Shown: one piece after another, positions 15,369-22,361 of the stretch
Layout of the letters: every line of letters starts with the position of its first letter
Position numbering within the stretch: position 1 is the stretch's first letter
From: Erwinia sp. SLM-02
GTDB taxonomy: Bacteria > Pseudomonadota > Gammaproteobacteria > Enterobacterales > Enterobacteriaceae
Direction: 5' to 3'
Length of the DNA: 25,536 nt
Assembly: GCF_037450285.1 (NCBI RefSeq)
Contig: NZ_JAQISN010000009.1
Coordinates: forward strand, 1 to 25,536
Position numbers and translations under genes: made by a program
Notes under the pieces: model-generated
What the model saw: the letters and a program-made list of their open reading frames with translations, nothing else
Told to the model about the DNA's origin: nothing
The model's database searches: none

Positions 15369-15803
15369 TTATTCCTCAATTTTACCGCCAGCAGCTTCGA
15401 TTGCAGCACGAGCGCCTTTAGTGACACGCAGGCCGCGAATCGTTACCGGTGCAGAAACTTCGCCAGACAGGATCACTTTCGCGAACTCAATCTGAATACC
15501 GATAATGTTAGCCGCTTTCAGCGTGTTCAGGTCGACGATACCGCCTTCAACTTTCGCCAGGTCAGACAGACGAACTTCTGCAGTGACCATTGCTTTGCGA
15601 GAGGTGAAACCGAATTTCGGCAGACGACGGTACAGAGGCATCTGGCCGCCTTCAAAACCACGACGTACGCCACCACCAGAACGTGAGTTCTGACCTTTGT
15701 GACCACGACCGCCGGTTTTACCGAGACCAGAACCGATACCACGACCTAAACGTTTAGGAGCGTGCTTAGACCCTTCGGCCGGAGACAGAGTATTTAAACG
15801 CAT
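15369..15803 (-). CDS. rplO: 50S ribosomal protein L15
   Basis: A late-assembly 50S protein. It has 144 residues. The long extended N terminus rich in Gly, Arg and Lys (GRGIGSGLGKTGGRGHKGQNSR) that penetrates 23S rRNA is present, followed by the globular domain ending KGARAAIEAAGGKIEE. It starts 3 bp after rpmD and ends 7 bp before secY, so it is tightly packed in the spc operon. Confidence 0.99.
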   Translation of the reverse strand: MRLNTLSPAEGSKHAPKRLGRGIGSGLGKTGGRGHKGQNSRSGGGVRRGFEGGQMPLYRRLPKFGFTSRKAMVTAEVRLSDLAKVEGGIVDLNTLKAANIIGIQIEFAKVILSGEVSAPVTIRGLRVTKGARAAIEAAGGKIEE

Positions 15804-15806
15804 CTG

Positions 15807-15986
15807 TTACTCCTCCACTTTAACCATGTAGGAAATCGCGTTAACCATACCGCGTACAGCTGGCGTGTCTTCACGCTCTACGGTGTGGTTAATACGACGC
15901 AGACCCAGGCCAAGCAGCGTTGCCTTGTGTTTTGGCAAACGACCGATCGAACTGCGGGTTTGAGTAATTTTAATAGTCTTAGCCAT
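15807..15986 (-). CDS. rpmD: 50S ribosomal protein L30
   Basis: A small 50S protein of 59 residues, starting MAKTIKITQTRSSIGRLPKH and ending MVKVEE, as in E. coli. I use the ATG at 15986; a second in-frame ATG at 15992 overlaps the rpsE stop (TAATG) but would add two residues not found in the family. It has rplO 3 bp downstream. Confidence 0.97.
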   Translation of the reverse strand: MAKTIKITQTRSSIGRLPKHKATLLGLGLRRINHTVEREDTPAVRGMVNAISYMVKVEE

Positions 15987-15991
15987 GGTCA

Positions 15992-16492
15992 TTACCCCAG
16001 AATGTCTTCAACGGATTTGCCACGTTTCGCAGCAACCATTTCTGGAGAATTCATATTGGCCAGGCCATCCAGAGTTGCACGAACCACGTTAATCGGGTTG
16101 GTGGAACCGTAGGCTTTAGCCAGTACGTTATGAACCCCAGCGACTTCCAGGACGGCGCGCATTGCACCACCGGCGATGATACCGGTACCTTCAGAAGCCG
16201 GCTGCATGAACACGCGAGAACCTGTGTGCACACCTTTAACAGGGTGCTGCAGAGTGCCGTTGTTCAGAGCGACGTTAATCATATTGCGACGAGCTTTTTC
16301 CATCGCTTTCTGGATCGCTGCTGGAACTTCACGCGCTTTACCGTAACCAAAACCAATGCGACCGTTACCATCGCCAACAACAGTCAGAGCTGTGAAGGAG
16401 AAAATACGACCACCTTTAACGGTTTTAGATACGCGATTTACCGCGATCAGCTTTTCCTGCAGTTCGCCAGCTTGTTTTTCGATGTGTGCCAT
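15992..16492 (-). CDS. rpsE: 30S ribosomal protein S5
   Basis: A small-subunit protein at the mRNA entry tunnel; together with S4 it affects fidelity, and spectinomycin-resistance changes map to its N-terminal loop. It has 166 residues. The double-stranded RNA-binding-like N-terminal domain (LIAVNRVSKTVKGGRIFSFTALTVVGDGNGRIG) and C-terminal domain (VFMQPASEGTGIIAGGAMRAVLEVAGVHNVLAKAYGS) are both complete. The loop Ser-Lys-Thr-Val-Lys-Gly-Gly is wild type. Spc operon, between rplR and rpmD. Confidence 0.99.
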   Translation of the reverse strand: MAHIEKQAGELQEKLIAVNRVSKTVKGGRIFSFTALTVVGDGNGRIGFGYGKAREVPAAIQKAMEKARRNMINVALNNGTLQHPVKGVHTGSRVFMQPASEGTGIIAGGAMRAVLEVAGVHNVLAKAYGSTNPINVVRATLDGLANMNSPEMVAAKRGKSVEDILG

Positions 16493-16506
16493 CTTACACC
16501 TCTACC

Positions 16507-16860
16507 TTAGAACTGTAGGCCAGCTTCACGGGCAGCATCTGCCAGTGCCTGGACACGACCATGATATTGGAAACCAGAACGGTCGAAAGAAACACCAGTG
16601 ATGCCTTTTTCGATTGCGCGTTCAGCAACTGCTTTACCTACAGCAGCAGCAGCGTCTTTGTTTCCAGTGTACTTCAGTTGCTCACTGATAGCTTTTTCTA
16701 CTGTAGAAGCAGCCACCAGGACTTCAGAACCGTTAGGTGCGATTACCTGTGCGTAAATATGACGCGGGGTACGATGTACCACCAGGCGAGTAGCACCCAG
16801 CTCTTTGAGCTTGCGACGTGCGCGGGTCGCACGACGGATACGAGCAGATTTCTTATCCAT
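16507..16860 (-). CDS. rplR: 50S ribosomal protein L18
   Basis: Binds 5S rRNA and, with L5 and L25, anchors it in the central protuberance. It has 117 residues, starting MDKKSARIRRATRARRKLKELG, with a very basic N terminus followed by the RLVVHRTPRHIYAQVIAP core. It starts 9 bp after rplF and ends 14 bp before rpsE. Confidence 0.99.
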   Translation of the reverse strand: MDKKSARIRRATRARRKLKELGATRLVVHRTPRHIYAQVIAPNGSEVLVAASTVEKAISEQLKYTGNKDAAAAVGKAVAERAIEKGITGVSFDRSGFQYHGRVQALADAAREAGLQF

Positions 16861-16869
16861 AGTGTTACC

Positions 16870-17403
16870 TTACTTCTTCTTAGCCTCTTTGGTACGCACG
16901 ACTTCGTCGGCGTAACGAACACCCTTGCCTTTATAAGGCTCAGGACGACGGTAGGCGCGCAGATCCGCTGCAACCTGACCAATCAGCTGTTTATCAGCGC
17001 CTTTCAGCACGATTTCAGTCTGAGTTGGACATTCAGCAGTGATTCCCGCTGGCAGCTCATGGTCAACAGGGTGAGAGAAGCCCAGGGCTAAGCTCACAGA
17101 GTTGCCTTTAACGGCTGCACGATAACCTACACCAACCAGCTGCAGCTTCTTAGTGAAGCCTTCGGTAACACCGATAACCATACCGTTCAGCAGCGCACGA
17201 GAAGTACCAGCCTGCGCCCAACCATCCACGAAACCTTCGCGCGGAGCGAAAGTCAGTGTGTTGTCAGCCTGCTTAACTTCTACAGCGTTATTGAGCGTAC
17301 GAGTCAGCTCGCCGTTTTTACCTTTAATCGAAATTACCTGACCGTCGAGTTTTACCTCTACGCCGGCAGGAATTACGACTGGTGCTTTAGCAACACGAGA
17401 CAT
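16870..17403 (-). CDS. rplF: 50S ribosomal protein L6
   Basis: A large-subunit protein near the factor-binding site and sarcin-ricin loop. It has 177 residues in two related domains. The family signature near the C terminus (PEPYKGKGVRYADEVVRTKEAKKK) is complete. It lies 12 bp after rpsH in the spc operon. Confidence 0.99.
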   Translation of the reverse strand: MSRVAKAPVVIPAGVEVKLDGQVISIKGKNGELTRTLNNAVEVKQADNTLTFAPREGFVDGWAQAGTSRALLNGMVIGVTEGFTKKLQLVGVGYRAAVKGNSVSLALGFSHPVDHELPAGITAECPTQTEIVLKGADKQLIGQVAADLRAYRRPEPYKGKGVRYADEVVRTKEAKKK

Positions 17404-17415
17404 TTATTCCTCCGA

Positions 17416-17808
17416 TTAAGCTACGTAGCAGATAATTTCGCCGCCAAGACCAGCCTGGCGTGCTGCACGATCGGTCATAACACCTTTAGAGGTAGAAACA
17501 ACAGCGATACCCAGTCCTGCCATAACTTTTGGCAGTTCGTCTTTGCGCTTATAAATACGCAGACCTGGACGTGAAACACGCTGAATGCTTTCTACAACAG
17601 CCTTGCCCTGGAAATACTTAAGAGTCAGTTCCAGTTCTGGCTTGATGTCGCCTTCGATTTTAAATTCTTCAATATAGCCTTCTTCCTTCAGCACGTTGGC
17701 AATTGCCACTTTCAGCTTGGAGGAAGGCATGGTGACCGCAACTTTGTTCGCGGCCTGACCGTTACGGATACGGGTCAGCATATCCGCGATCGGATCTTGC
17801 ATGCTCAT
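17416..17808 (-). CDS. rpsH: 30S ribosomal protein S8
   Basis: A primary binder of 16S rRNA helix 21 and, in E. coli, the translational repressor of the spc operon through a copy of that site near the rplE start. It has 130 residues. The N-terminal MSMQDPIADMLTRIRNGQAANK and the C-terminal STSKGVMTDRAARQAGLGGEIICYVA RNA-binding region are intact. A matching operator-like hairpin is visible at 18674-18705, so autoregulation is probably conserved here. Confidence 0.99.
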   Translation of the reverse strand: MSMQDPIADMLTRIRNGQAANKVAVTMPSSKLKVAIANVLKEEGYIEEFKIEGDIKPELELTLKYFQGKAVVESIQRVSRPGLRIYKRKDELPKVMAGLGIAVVSTSKGVMTDRAARQAGLGGEIICYVA

Positions 17809-17838
17809 CTGTCTTTACTCCCGTGATTCTATTGGTAA

Positions 17839-18144
17839 TTACCAGCTAGCCTTTTTCAAGCCAGGTACTTCACCGCGCATGGCGGCTTCACGCAACTTGA
17901 TACGGCTCAACCCGAACTTGCCCACATAACCATGTGGACGGCCAGTTTGACGGCAGCGCTTACGCTGACGAGACGGGCTGGAATCACGCGGCAGAGTTTG
18001 CAGCTTGAGAACAGCATTCCAACGATCTTCGTCGGATGAGTTCACACTTGAAATGATAGCTTTCAGTTCCTCGCGCTTGGCGCGGTACTTGTCAGCCAGT
18101 TTCACGCGAACGACTTCGCGTGCTTTCATTGATTGCTTAGCCAT
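17839..18144 (-). CDS. rpsN: 30S ribosomal protein S14
   Basis: A head protein of the small subunit. The true start is the ATG at 18144, which gives 101 residues (MAKQSMKAREVVRVKLADKY onward) like the E. coli protein; the frame is open further upstream through rplE, but that part is not S14. It is the longer form lacking the CxxC zinc ribbon, as is usual in enterics. It lies 13 bp after rplE. Confidence 0.98.
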   Translation of the reverse strand: MAKQSMKAREVVRVKLADKYRAKREELKAIISSVNSSDEDRWNAVLKLQTLPRDSSPSRQRKRCRQTGRPHGYVGKFGLSRIKLREAAMRGEVPGLKKASW

Positions 18145-18157
18145 CAGTAACCCTGCC

Positions 18158-18697
18158 TTACTTGCGGAACGGGAAGTTAAAAGCAGCCAATAGTGCGCGG
18201 CCTTCATCATCAGATTTCGCAGTAGTGGTAATGGTGATATCCAAACCACGAACGCGGTCGACTTTGTCATAGTCGATCTCTGGGAAGATGATCTGCTCGC
18301 GAACACCCATGCTGTAGTTACCGCGGCCATCGAATGACTTAGCGGACAAGCCACGGAAGTCACGGATACGTGGTACAGCAATAGAAATCAGGCGCTCAAA
18401 GAACTCCCACATGCGTTCACCACGCAGAGTCACTTTACAGCCGATCGGATAGCCCTGGCGGATTTTGAAGCCTGCAACTGATTTGCGTGCTTTGGTGATA
18501 AACGGCTTTTGACCGGAGATTGCTGCCAAATCGGCTGCTGCGTTATCCAGCAGTTTCTTGTCAGCGATCGCTTCACCAACACCCATGTTCAGGGTGATCT
18601 TCTCGACCCGAGGGACTTGCATGACAGAATTGTAGTTGAACTCAGTCATGAGTTTATTAACTACTTCGTCTTTGTAGTAATCATGCAGTTTCGCCAT
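18158..18697 (-). CDS. rplE: 50S ribosomal protein L5
   Basis: Binds 5S rRNA and contacts P-site tRNA through the central protuberance. It has 179 residues, starting MAKLHDYYKDEVVNKLMTEF and ending LLAAFNFPFRK. The P-site loop and GQKPFITKARKSVAGFKIRQG are conserved. Its start region forms a hairpin that matches the known S8 operator, so its translation, and with it the rest of the spc operon, is likely repressed by free S8. Confidence 0.99.
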   Translation of the reverse strand: MAKLHDYYKDEVVNKLMTEFNYNSVMQVPRVEKITLNMGVGEAIADKKLLDNAAADLAAISGQKPFITKARKSVAGFKIRQGYPIGCKVTLRGERMWEFFERLISIAVPRIRDFRGLSAKSFDGRGNYSMGVREQIIFPEIDYDKVDRVRGLDITITTTAKSDDEGRALLAAFNFPFRK

Positions 18698-18712
18698 CGT
18701 ACTACTCCAAAT
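18670..18712 (-). promoter_or_regulatory. S8 operator at the rplX-rplE junction
   Basis: GTAGTA just before the rplE ATG (plus-strand TACTAC at 18700-18705) can pair with TACTAC in rplE codons 7-8 (plus-strand GTAGTA at 18674-18679), enclosing the start codon. E. coli S8 represses spc translation at this place. The pairing is visible; S8 binding follows from the family. Confidence 0.7.
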
Positions 18713-19026
18713 TACTTGATAGTTTCGCTGTTAGATTTGAAGAAACGGACTTTTTTGCCCTCTTCGAATCTAAAGCCTACACGGTCAGCCTTACCGGTTG
18801 CCGAGTTGAACAGTGCAACGTTGGAAACCTGAATAGCGGCTTCTTTTTCAACGATGCCACCTGGTTGGTTCAGAGCCGGTACAGGCTTCTGATGTTTTTT
18901 AACCAGGTTGATACCTTCAACAATGAGCTTGCCAGAAGACAGAACATTTTTAACTTTACCGCGCTTACCTTTATCTTTGCCGGTCAGCACGATAACTTCG
19001 TCATCGCGACGGATTTTAGCTGCCAT
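18712..19026 (-). CDS. rplX: 50S ribosomal protein L24
   Basis: An early assembly initiator of the 50S subunit, near the peptide exit tunnel. It has 104 residues, with the KOW motif near the N terminus (DEVIVLTGKDKGKRGKVKNVL). It lies 10 bp after rplN. In E. coli rplN and rplX escape direct S8 control at rplE but are reduced by retro-regulation of the mRNA. Confidence 0.99.
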   Translation of the reverse strand: MAAKIRRDDEVIVLTGKDKGKRGKVKNVLSSGKLIVEGINLVKKHQKPVPALNQPGGIVEKEAAIQVSNVALFNSATGKADRVGFRFEEGKKVRFFKSNSETIK

Positions 19027-19036
19027 TTTTCGCTCC

Positions 19037-19408
19037 TTAGAGTACTTCTGGTGCCAGAGAGATAATTTTCATGAACTTTTCAGTACGAAGTTCACGAGTT
19101 ACCGGCCCAAAAATACGCGTTCCGATTGGCTGCTCAGTGTTATTGTTTAAAATAACGCATGCATTACCATCGAAGCGAATGACAGAACCGTCCGGGCGAC
19201 GAACACCCTTCCTGGTGCGCACCACTACCGCCTTCAGCACATCACCCTTCTTAACCTTACCGCGAGGAATTGCTTCCTTGATGGTAATTTTGATGATGTC
19301 GCCAACGCCTGCGTAGCGACGGTGCGAGCCACCCAGAACCTTGATACACATTACGCGACGTGCACCGGAGTTGTCGGCGACGGTCAGCATAGTCTGTTCT
19401 TGGATCAT
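19037..19408 (-). CDS. rplN: 50S ribosomal protein L14
   Basis: A large-subunit protein that forms inter-subunit bridges with 16S rRNA; it is also the docking site for the RsfS silencing factor. It has 123 residues, starting MIQEQTMLTVADNSGARRVM and ending MKIISLAPEVL, the E. coli length. It is the first gene of the spc operon. The ribosome binding site AGCGGAG and the leader up to the spc promoter closely resemble E. coli, although the spacer further upstream does not. Confidence 0.99.
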   Translation of the reverse strand: MIQEQTMLTVADNSGARRVMCIKVLGGSHRRYAGVGDIIKITIKEAIPRGKVKKGDVLKAVVVRTRKGVRRPDGSVIRFDGNACVILNNNTEQPIGTRIFGPVTRELRTEKFMKIISLAPEVL

Positions 19409-19442
19409 TTTAGTGCTCCGCTAATGTCAACTACTACTTCGG

Positions 19443-19457
19443 GACCTGATTCAGGTC
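19443..19457 (-). repeat. small hairpin in the rplN 5' leader
   Basis: GACCTGA and TCAGGTC flank a single base, a compact inverted repeat within the 73-nt leader between the spc promoter and rplN. E. coli has a similar GACCTGA...GGGTC pairing here as far as I recall. Its role is unknown. Confidence 0.4.
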
Positions 19458-19487
19458 GTTTAAAAGCCCCATAATTGAGGGCGCAGC

Positions 19488-19516
19488 ATTATAACACCGC
19501 ATTTCGCATATGGGTA
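19488..19516 (-). promoter_or_regulatory. spc operon promoter
   Basis: Minus strand: -10 TATAAT (19488-19493), 17-bp spacer and a weak -35 TACCCA (19511-19516), with a T-rich run just upstream like the E. coli spc promoter UP region. It drives rplN and the genes after it; the start site would be near 19481. Confidence 0.8.
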
Positions 19517-19517
19517 G

Positions 19518-19550
19518 AAAAAATAACCGACTCATATCGAGTCGTTATTT
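19518..19550 (-). terminator. terminator-like hairpin just upstream of the spc promoter
   Basis: CGACTC/GAGTCG with a 5-nt loop, extended after a one-base bulge by AAATAA/TTATTT and followed on the leftward strand by a T-run (19518-19523). The T-run merges into the upstream element of the spc promoter, so the two signals overlap. Confidence 0.65.
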
Positions 19551-19575
19551 GGACCCCTGGAAAGAGGAACGCGAC

Positions 19576-19604
19576 ATTCTAAGGAATTGTTCATCCGGTA
19601 GCAA
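19576..19604 (-). promoter_or_regulatory. possible extra promoter upstream of the spc terminator hairpin
   Basis: Minus strand: TTGCTA (19599-19604), 17-bp spacer, TAGAAT (19576-19581). If active it would start near 19569 and either stop at the hairpin at 19518-19550, giving an RNA of about 50 nt, or read into spc. Confidence 0.4.
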
Positions 19605-19641
19605 TCTCAATCTGTACAATACGCCAGCTTATTTCAATTCA

Positions 19642-19803
19642 TCAGGGTGGATTGTCCCAAAAGTTGTAAAGGGTCGACCTGTAACCCGTTGAACGGCTGT
19701 GAATATGGGCAAACTCATCCACCTTTAGCGCCAGGTTCGCGTCCGTGACTATTTTTCCGCGCCACACATCGGCGGTAATCTCACAGAGACTGGCCAGACT
19801 CAT
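19642..19803 (-). pseudogene. unrecognised small ORF, probable gene remnant
   Basis: A 53-residue frame starting MSLASLCEITADVWRGKIV and ending NFWDNPP. The first 35 residues have the composition of a real protein; the tail from about residue 38 does not, which suggests a gene cut by a deletion or insertion. GGGG lies about 10 bases before the ATG, a weak ribosome binding site. I do not recognise the family. It lies in the enlarged rplN-rpsQ spacer, so it is probably debris of acquired DNA and not part of the ribosomal operon. Confidence 0.35.
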
Positions 19804-19818
19804 GCTGCCACGCCCCGG

Positions 19819-20085
19819 TTAAAGATCGTCTCTCATGTCAGCAGTTGCCAAGCCGTCATCCTGAAGGCCACCGACGGCCGCAGCTGCAGTGCATCCCGGA
19901 GGAATGATGAAGGCATCAACACCGGCGCCATGAGTCAGACAATGCTCCGCCCTGCCCTTCCCGGAAGGAATACGGGCTGAGCGTTCCTGAAGATAATTTG
20001 CCCATCCTGAATAAGTTACACGGGCCGCGGGTTCCGGATGATTAAGGGGGGAGGCGCAGGAAGGGGGAATAGCGTGGGGAGCAGA
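19819..20085 (-). pseudogene. start-less open frame, possible gene remnant
   Basis: Reading leftward the frame stays open for almost 90 codons, from the S10 terminator to a TAA at 19819-19821, and ends LQDDGLATADMRDDL. It has no ATG, GTG or TTG near its beginning. A second frame over the same DNA is also partly open (ending MTAWQLLT). The stop is 15 bases before the ATG of the 53-residue frame at 19642-19803, the spacing of two adjacent genes. No function can be assigned, and it may be non-coding. Confidence 0.25.
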
Positions 20086-20088
20086 AAA

Positions 20089-20118
20089 GAAAAAACCCCC
20101 GACAAGCGGGGGTTTTTT
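20089..20118 (-). terminator. S10 operon terminator after rpsQ
   Basis: CCCCCG/CGGGGG (20096-20101 and 20107-20112) with a 5-nt loop, a T-run on the leftward side and A-T pairs extending the stem, 20 bp after the rpsQ stop. This is a strong intrinsic terminator, which would separate the S10 from the spc transcript. Confidence 0.92.
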
Positions 20119-20137
20119 ACAGAGACAGAAGTTCTTA

Positions 20138-20392
20138 TTACAGAACCGCTTTCTCTACAACGCGAACCAGAGTCCATGACTTAGTCTTGGACAGTGGACG
20201 GCATTCGCGGATTTCAACCACGTCGCCGATACCACATTCGTTGTTCTCGTCGTGTACGTGCAGTTTGGTCGTACGCTTGATGAATTTCCCGTAGATTGGG
20301 TGCTTCACAACACGTTCGATAGCAACAACGATGGATTTCTCCATTTTGTCACTAGTCACACGACCTTGCAGAGTACGGATTTTATCGGTCAT
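20138..20392 (-). CDS. rpsQ: 30S ribosomal protein S17
   Basis: A primary 16S rRNA-binding protein of OB fold. It has 84 residues, starting MTDKIRTLQGRVTSDKMEKS, with the conserved GDVVEIRECRPLSKTKSW stretch near the end. It is the last gene of the S10 operon; its ATG shares one base with the rpmC stop (TAATG), so it is coupled. A strong terminator follows 20 bp after its stop. Confidence 0.99.
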   Translation of the reverse strand: MTDKIRTLQGRVTSDKMEKSIVVAIERVVKHPIYGKFIKRTTKLHVHDENNECGIGDVVEIRECRPLSKTKSWTLVRVVEKAVL

Positions 20393-20583
20393 TACGCACC
20401 CGCCTTCTCAGTCAGTAAAGTCTTAACGCGTGCAACATCACGGCGCACATTCTTCAGCAGATGAGTCTGCTGCAGTTGGCCGGATGCTGCCTGCATGCGC
20501 AGGTTGAACTGCTCACGCAGCAGGTTAAGCAGCTCAGTGTTAAGCTCTTCAACGCTTTTTTCACGCAGCTCTGTTGCTTTCAT
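20392..20583 (-). CDS. rpmC: 50S ribosomal protein L29
   Basis: A helical-hairpin protein beside the peptide exit tunnel, which with L23 contributes to docking of trigger factor and SRP. It has 63 residues, starting MKATELREKSVEELNTELLN. It overlaps both neighbours by one base (TAATG at each end), so rplP, rpmC and rpsQ form a coupled string. Confidence 0.99.
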   Translation of the reverse strand: MKATELREKSVEELNTELLNLLREQFNLRMQAASGQLQQTHLLKNVRRDVARVKTLLTEKAGA

Positions 20584-20993
20584 TACATCACCGTCTTAGT
20601 TACAAAGGTGGTTTTGATAGGCAGTTTTGCTGCTGCCAGCTTGAATGCTTCACGGGCCAGCTCTTCCGGAACACCGTCCATTTCATACAGGACTTTACCT
20701 GGCTGGATCAAGGCAACCCAATACTCCACGTTACCTTTACCTTTACCCATACGCACTTCCAGCGGCTTCTCAGTAATTGGTTTGTCCGGGAATACACGGA
20801 TCCAAATTTTACCTTGACGCTTAACTGCACGGGTCATAGCACGACGTGCTGCTTCGATCTGACGGGCAGTCAGACGACCACGGCCAACAGCTTTCAGACC
20901 GAAAGTACCGAAGCTAACATCCGTACCCTGCGCCAGACCACGGTTGCGGCCTTTGTGCACTTTACGGAATTTCGTACGCTTTGGTTGTAACAT
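20583..20993 (-). CDS. rplP: 50S ribosomal protein L16
   Basis: A late-assembly 50S protein that organises the A-site and peptidyl-transferase region. It has 136 residues, starting MLQPKRTKFRKVHKGRNRGL. The segment carrying the conserved arginine that YcfD hydroxylates in E. coli (around GRMG/RMGKGKGNVEYW) is present. It lies 12 bp after rpsC and overlaps rpmC by one base. Confidence 0.99.
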   Translation of the reverse strand: MLQPKRTKFRKVHKGRNRGLAQGTDVSFGTFGLKAVGRGRLTARQIEAARRAMTRAVKRQGKIWIRVFPDKPITEKPLEVRMGKGKGNVEYWVALIQPGKVLYEMDGVPEELAREAFKLAAAKLPIKTTFVTKTVM

Positions 20994-21005
20994 CAGCGAC
21001 TCTCC

Positions 21006-21704
21006 TTACTTACGGCCTTTACGCTGCTGCTTTTTAGGTTGAGCAGCCGGTTCCGGTTGTTCAACAGCAGCCATACCACCCAGGATCTCACCTTTGAAGA
21101 TCCATACCTTAACGCCGATTACACCATAAGTGGTGTGGGCTTCAGAGGTGTTGTAGTCAATGTCTGCACGCAGAGTGTGCAGTGGCACGCGGCCTTCACG
21201 GTACCATTCAGTACGCGCGATTTCTGCACCGCCAAGACGGCCACTAACTTCAACTTTAATCCCTTTAGCGCCCAGACGCATTGCGTTCTGTACAGCACGC
21301 TTCATAGCACGACGGAACATCACACGACGCTCCAGCTGTGAAGTGATGCTGTCAGCAACCAATTTAGCGTCCAGTTCCGGTTTACGGACTTCGGCGATAT
21401 TGATCTGTGCAGGAACGCCAGCGATATCCGCTACGACCTTGCGCAGTTTTTCTACATCTTCACCTTTCTTACCGATGACGATGCCAGGACGAGCGGTGTG
21501 AATAGTCACACGGATGCTCTTAGCTGGACGCTCGATAACGATACGAGAGACGGATGCTTTTGACAGTTCCTTGGTCAGGAACTGACGAACTTTAAAGTCG
21601 CTGTCCAGGTTGTCAGCGAATTCTTTGGTATTTGCGAACCAGGTAGAGTTCCAGGGTTTAACAATACCCAGGCGAATACCATTAGGATGTACTTTCTGAC
21701 CCAT
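21006..21704 (-). CDS. rpsC: 30S ribosomal protein S3
   Basis: A head protein at the mRNA entry channel, with helicase-related basic residues. It has 232 residues. The N-terminal KH domain includes the GxxG loop IGKKGEDVEKLRKVV, and the C-terminal domain reaches WIFKGEIL before a basic tail ending KKQQRKGRK. The start is MGQKVHPNGIRLGIVKPWNS. It lies between rplV and rplP. Confidence 0.99.
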   Translation of the reverse strand: MGQKVHPNGIRLGIVKPWNSTWFANTKEFADNLDSDFKVRQFLTKELSKASVSRIVIERPAKSIRVTIHTARPGIVIGKKGEDVEKLRKVVADIAGVPAQINIAEVRKPELDAKLVADSITSQLERRVMFRRAMKRAVQNAMRLGAKGIKVEVSGRLGGAEIARTEWYREGRVPLHTLRADIDYNTSEAHTTYGVIGVKVWIFKGEILGGMAAVEQPEPAAQPKKQQRKGRK

Positions 21705-21721
21705 TGCTAGTCTCCAGAGTC

Positions 21722-22054
21722 TCAGCGATCGGACACAACCACAGTAATGTGGCTGGTGCGCTTCAGGATGCGATCTGCACGACCTTTCGCACGCGGCATA
21801 ATGCGCTTCATGCTTGGGCCTTCGTCTACGAAGATTTTCGTGACTTTCAGATCATCAATGTCAGCGCCATCGTTGTGTTCGGCGTTAGCAATGGCAGATT
21901 CCAGAACTTTCTTGACCAGTACAGCCGCTTTCTTATTGGTGTAGGTCAAAATGTCCAGAGCCTGCGACACTTTCTTACCGCGTACAAGATCTGCTACCAG
22001 GCGAACCTTCTGAGCAGAAGAACGAGCGTGGCGATGTTTAGCGATAGTTTCCAT
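21722..22054 (-). CDS. rplV: 50S ribosomal protein L22
   Basis: Lines the peptide exit tunnel; its extended hairpin forms the constriction with L4. It has 110 residues, starting [20 protein letters not shown]. The loop region [26 protein letters not shown], where macrolide-resistance changes map, shows no deletion or insertion. It lies 12 bp after rpsS. Confidence 0.99.
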
Positions 22055-22066
22055 CTCTTCCTCCTG

Positions 22067-22345
22067 TTAGCGTTTCTTAGCTTTCTTATCAGCTGCGTGA
22101 CCGCGATAAGTACGAGTCGGTGCAAATTCACCCAGTTTGTGACCGACCATTTCGTCGGAAACAAAGACAGGAACGTGCTGACGACCATTATGGACAGCGA
22201 TGGTCAAACCGATCATGTTAGGGAAGATCGTTGAACGACGGGACCAGGTGCGCAGTGGCTTCTTGTCTCCGCTTTCCAAAGCTTTCTCTACCTTCTTCAG
22301 CAAGTGCAGGTCAATAAAAGGACCTTTCTTGAGAGAACGTGGCAT
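22067..22345 (-). CDS. rpsS: 30S ribosomal protein S19
   Basis: A head protein that contacts S13 and the A-site finger bridge. It has 92 residues, starting [20 protein letters not shown], with the [27 protein letters not shown] signature and a basic tail DKKAKKR. It lies between rplB and rplV in the S10 operon. Confidence 0.99.
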
Positions 22346-22361
22346 GGCTTATCCTCTAAAA

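Larger units (their letters stand above)
19551..20088. other. extra DNA in the S10-spc spacer
   Basis: The rplN-rpsQ gap is 729 bp here, compared with roughly 160 bp in E. coli as I recall. The part nearest rplN (spc promoter and leader) is recognisable; about 540 bp between the two terminators is not. It contains the two possible gene remnants and one possible promoter described separately. I saw no flanking direct repeats, transposase gene or known repeat family. Confidence 0.6.

Noticed and set aside
17839..18381. Extended version of rpsN with about 79 extra N-terminal residues
   Set aside because: The extra part overlaps rplE in another frame; S14 starts at the ATG at 18144 as in all enterics.
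19409..19430. TTGACA just before rplN as a second spc promoter
   Set aside because: It falls in the conserved ribosome binding region, and the right distance places a -10 inside the coding sequence with no match.
19510..19692. 60-codon plus-strand frame in the rplN-rpsQ spacer
   Set aside because: It runs over the spc terminator hairpin and upstream promoter region, has no ribosome binding site and shows no recognisable motif.
19409..20137. Intact insertion sequence or ERIC/REP element in the spacer
   Set aside because: No transposase, terminal inverted repeats, target duplication or known repeat consensus could be found by eye.
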